This document shows, piece after piece, positions 5,943 to 6,066 of a stretch of DNA of 6,066 bases. The stretch is from Methanobacteriota archaeon. GTDB taxonomy: Archaea; Thermoplasmatota; Thermoplasmata; RBG-16-68-12; EA-27. A program made the position numbers and the translations under genes. The notes under the pieces are model-generated. The model made no database searches, had not been told where the DNA came from, and saw only the letters and a program-made list of their open reading frames with translations. Positions within the stretch are counted from its first letter, which is position 1, and each line of letters starts with the position of its first letter. Location: the NCBI GenBank assembly GCA_016207545.1, contig JACQPO010000111.1, positions 1 through 6,066 on the forward strand, written 5' to 3'.

Positions 5943-6066
5943 TCATACGCCCAGACCCCTCACCACCTCCGCCATCTGGTCGAACGTCGGGTCGGACTGG
6001 CGGAACCGGATGTACCCGTTCTGGTCGACGATTACCACAACGGACAACGTCGTGACCCCGTAGCTC
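5943..6066 (-). CDS. Redoxin/thioredoxin-like protein (partial, C-terminal 40 residues)
   Basis: Only the C-terminal 40 codons and the TGA are in the window; the gene begins beyond the right edge. The visible SYGVTTLSVVVIVDQNGYIR, followed by FRQSDPTFDQMAEVVRGLGV, matches the last strands and helix of TlpA/AhpC-type redoxins: the YGV turn, a central strand ending in D-x-x-G, then a strand and the terminal helix. In this family a cis-proline normally follows YGVxxx; here the position is serine (codon TCC, one base from proline CCC). The active-site cysteines would lie upstream, off the window. Its stop is 34 bases before the merA start on the same strand, so the two are probably co-transcribed. 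A thiol-redox role supporting mercury detoxification or oxidative defence is inferred from that pairing. Confidence 0.72.
   Translation of the reverse strand, partial: SYGVTTLSVVVIVDQNGYIRFRQSDPTFDQMAEVVRGLGV

Overview
The window looks like a chromosomal segment of a GC-rich archaeon. The evidence is a divergent TFB (archaeal transcription factor B) gene running off the left edge, an Lrp/AsnC regulator behind an archaeal-style AT-rich TATA region, and a mercuric reductase of the short type without an HMA domain. A high-GC Thermoplasmatota lineage is my best guess, but the sequence alone does not settle the phylum. I see no rRNA, tRNA, CRISPR array, insertion sequence or attachment site.

Left part (1-2219), all on the minus strand: a 5' fragment of a TFB-like gene (1-554) and, upstream of it in transcription order, a B12-binding-type radical SAM enzyme (636-2186). 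The TFB fragment is easily missed because it has no stop codon inside the window. The radical SAM protein belongs to the broad COG1032 group; a role in archaeal membrane-lipid modification (GDGT ring synthase-like) is a hypothesis only.

Middle (2392-4055): a minus-strand pair encoding a small thioredoxin-fold protein and a polytopic membrane protein, overlapping by 25 bases, is divergent from a plus-strand Lrp/AsnC regulator. They share a 120-base intergenic region with the only strongly AT-rich stretch of the window and a small inverted repeat suited to be an operator.

Right part (4056-6066): a possible small acidic protein gene on the plus strand (4212-4361), then a minus-strand pair made of a redoxin (only its 3' end is present) followed 34 bases later by mercuric reductase (merA). 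MerA has the redox-active CVNVGC motif and the C-terminal vicinal cysteine pair that bind and reduce Hg(II).

Together, the Lrp regulator sits between two minus-strand thiol/redox units: the thioredoxin-like/membrane protein pair and redoxin-merA. A plausible reading is a mercury or thiophilic-metal detoxification island with an unrecognised transporter and an Lrp-type regulator in place of MerT/MerP and MerR. Only MerA is firmly assigned to mercury; the rest of that reading is inference from proximity and thiol motifs.
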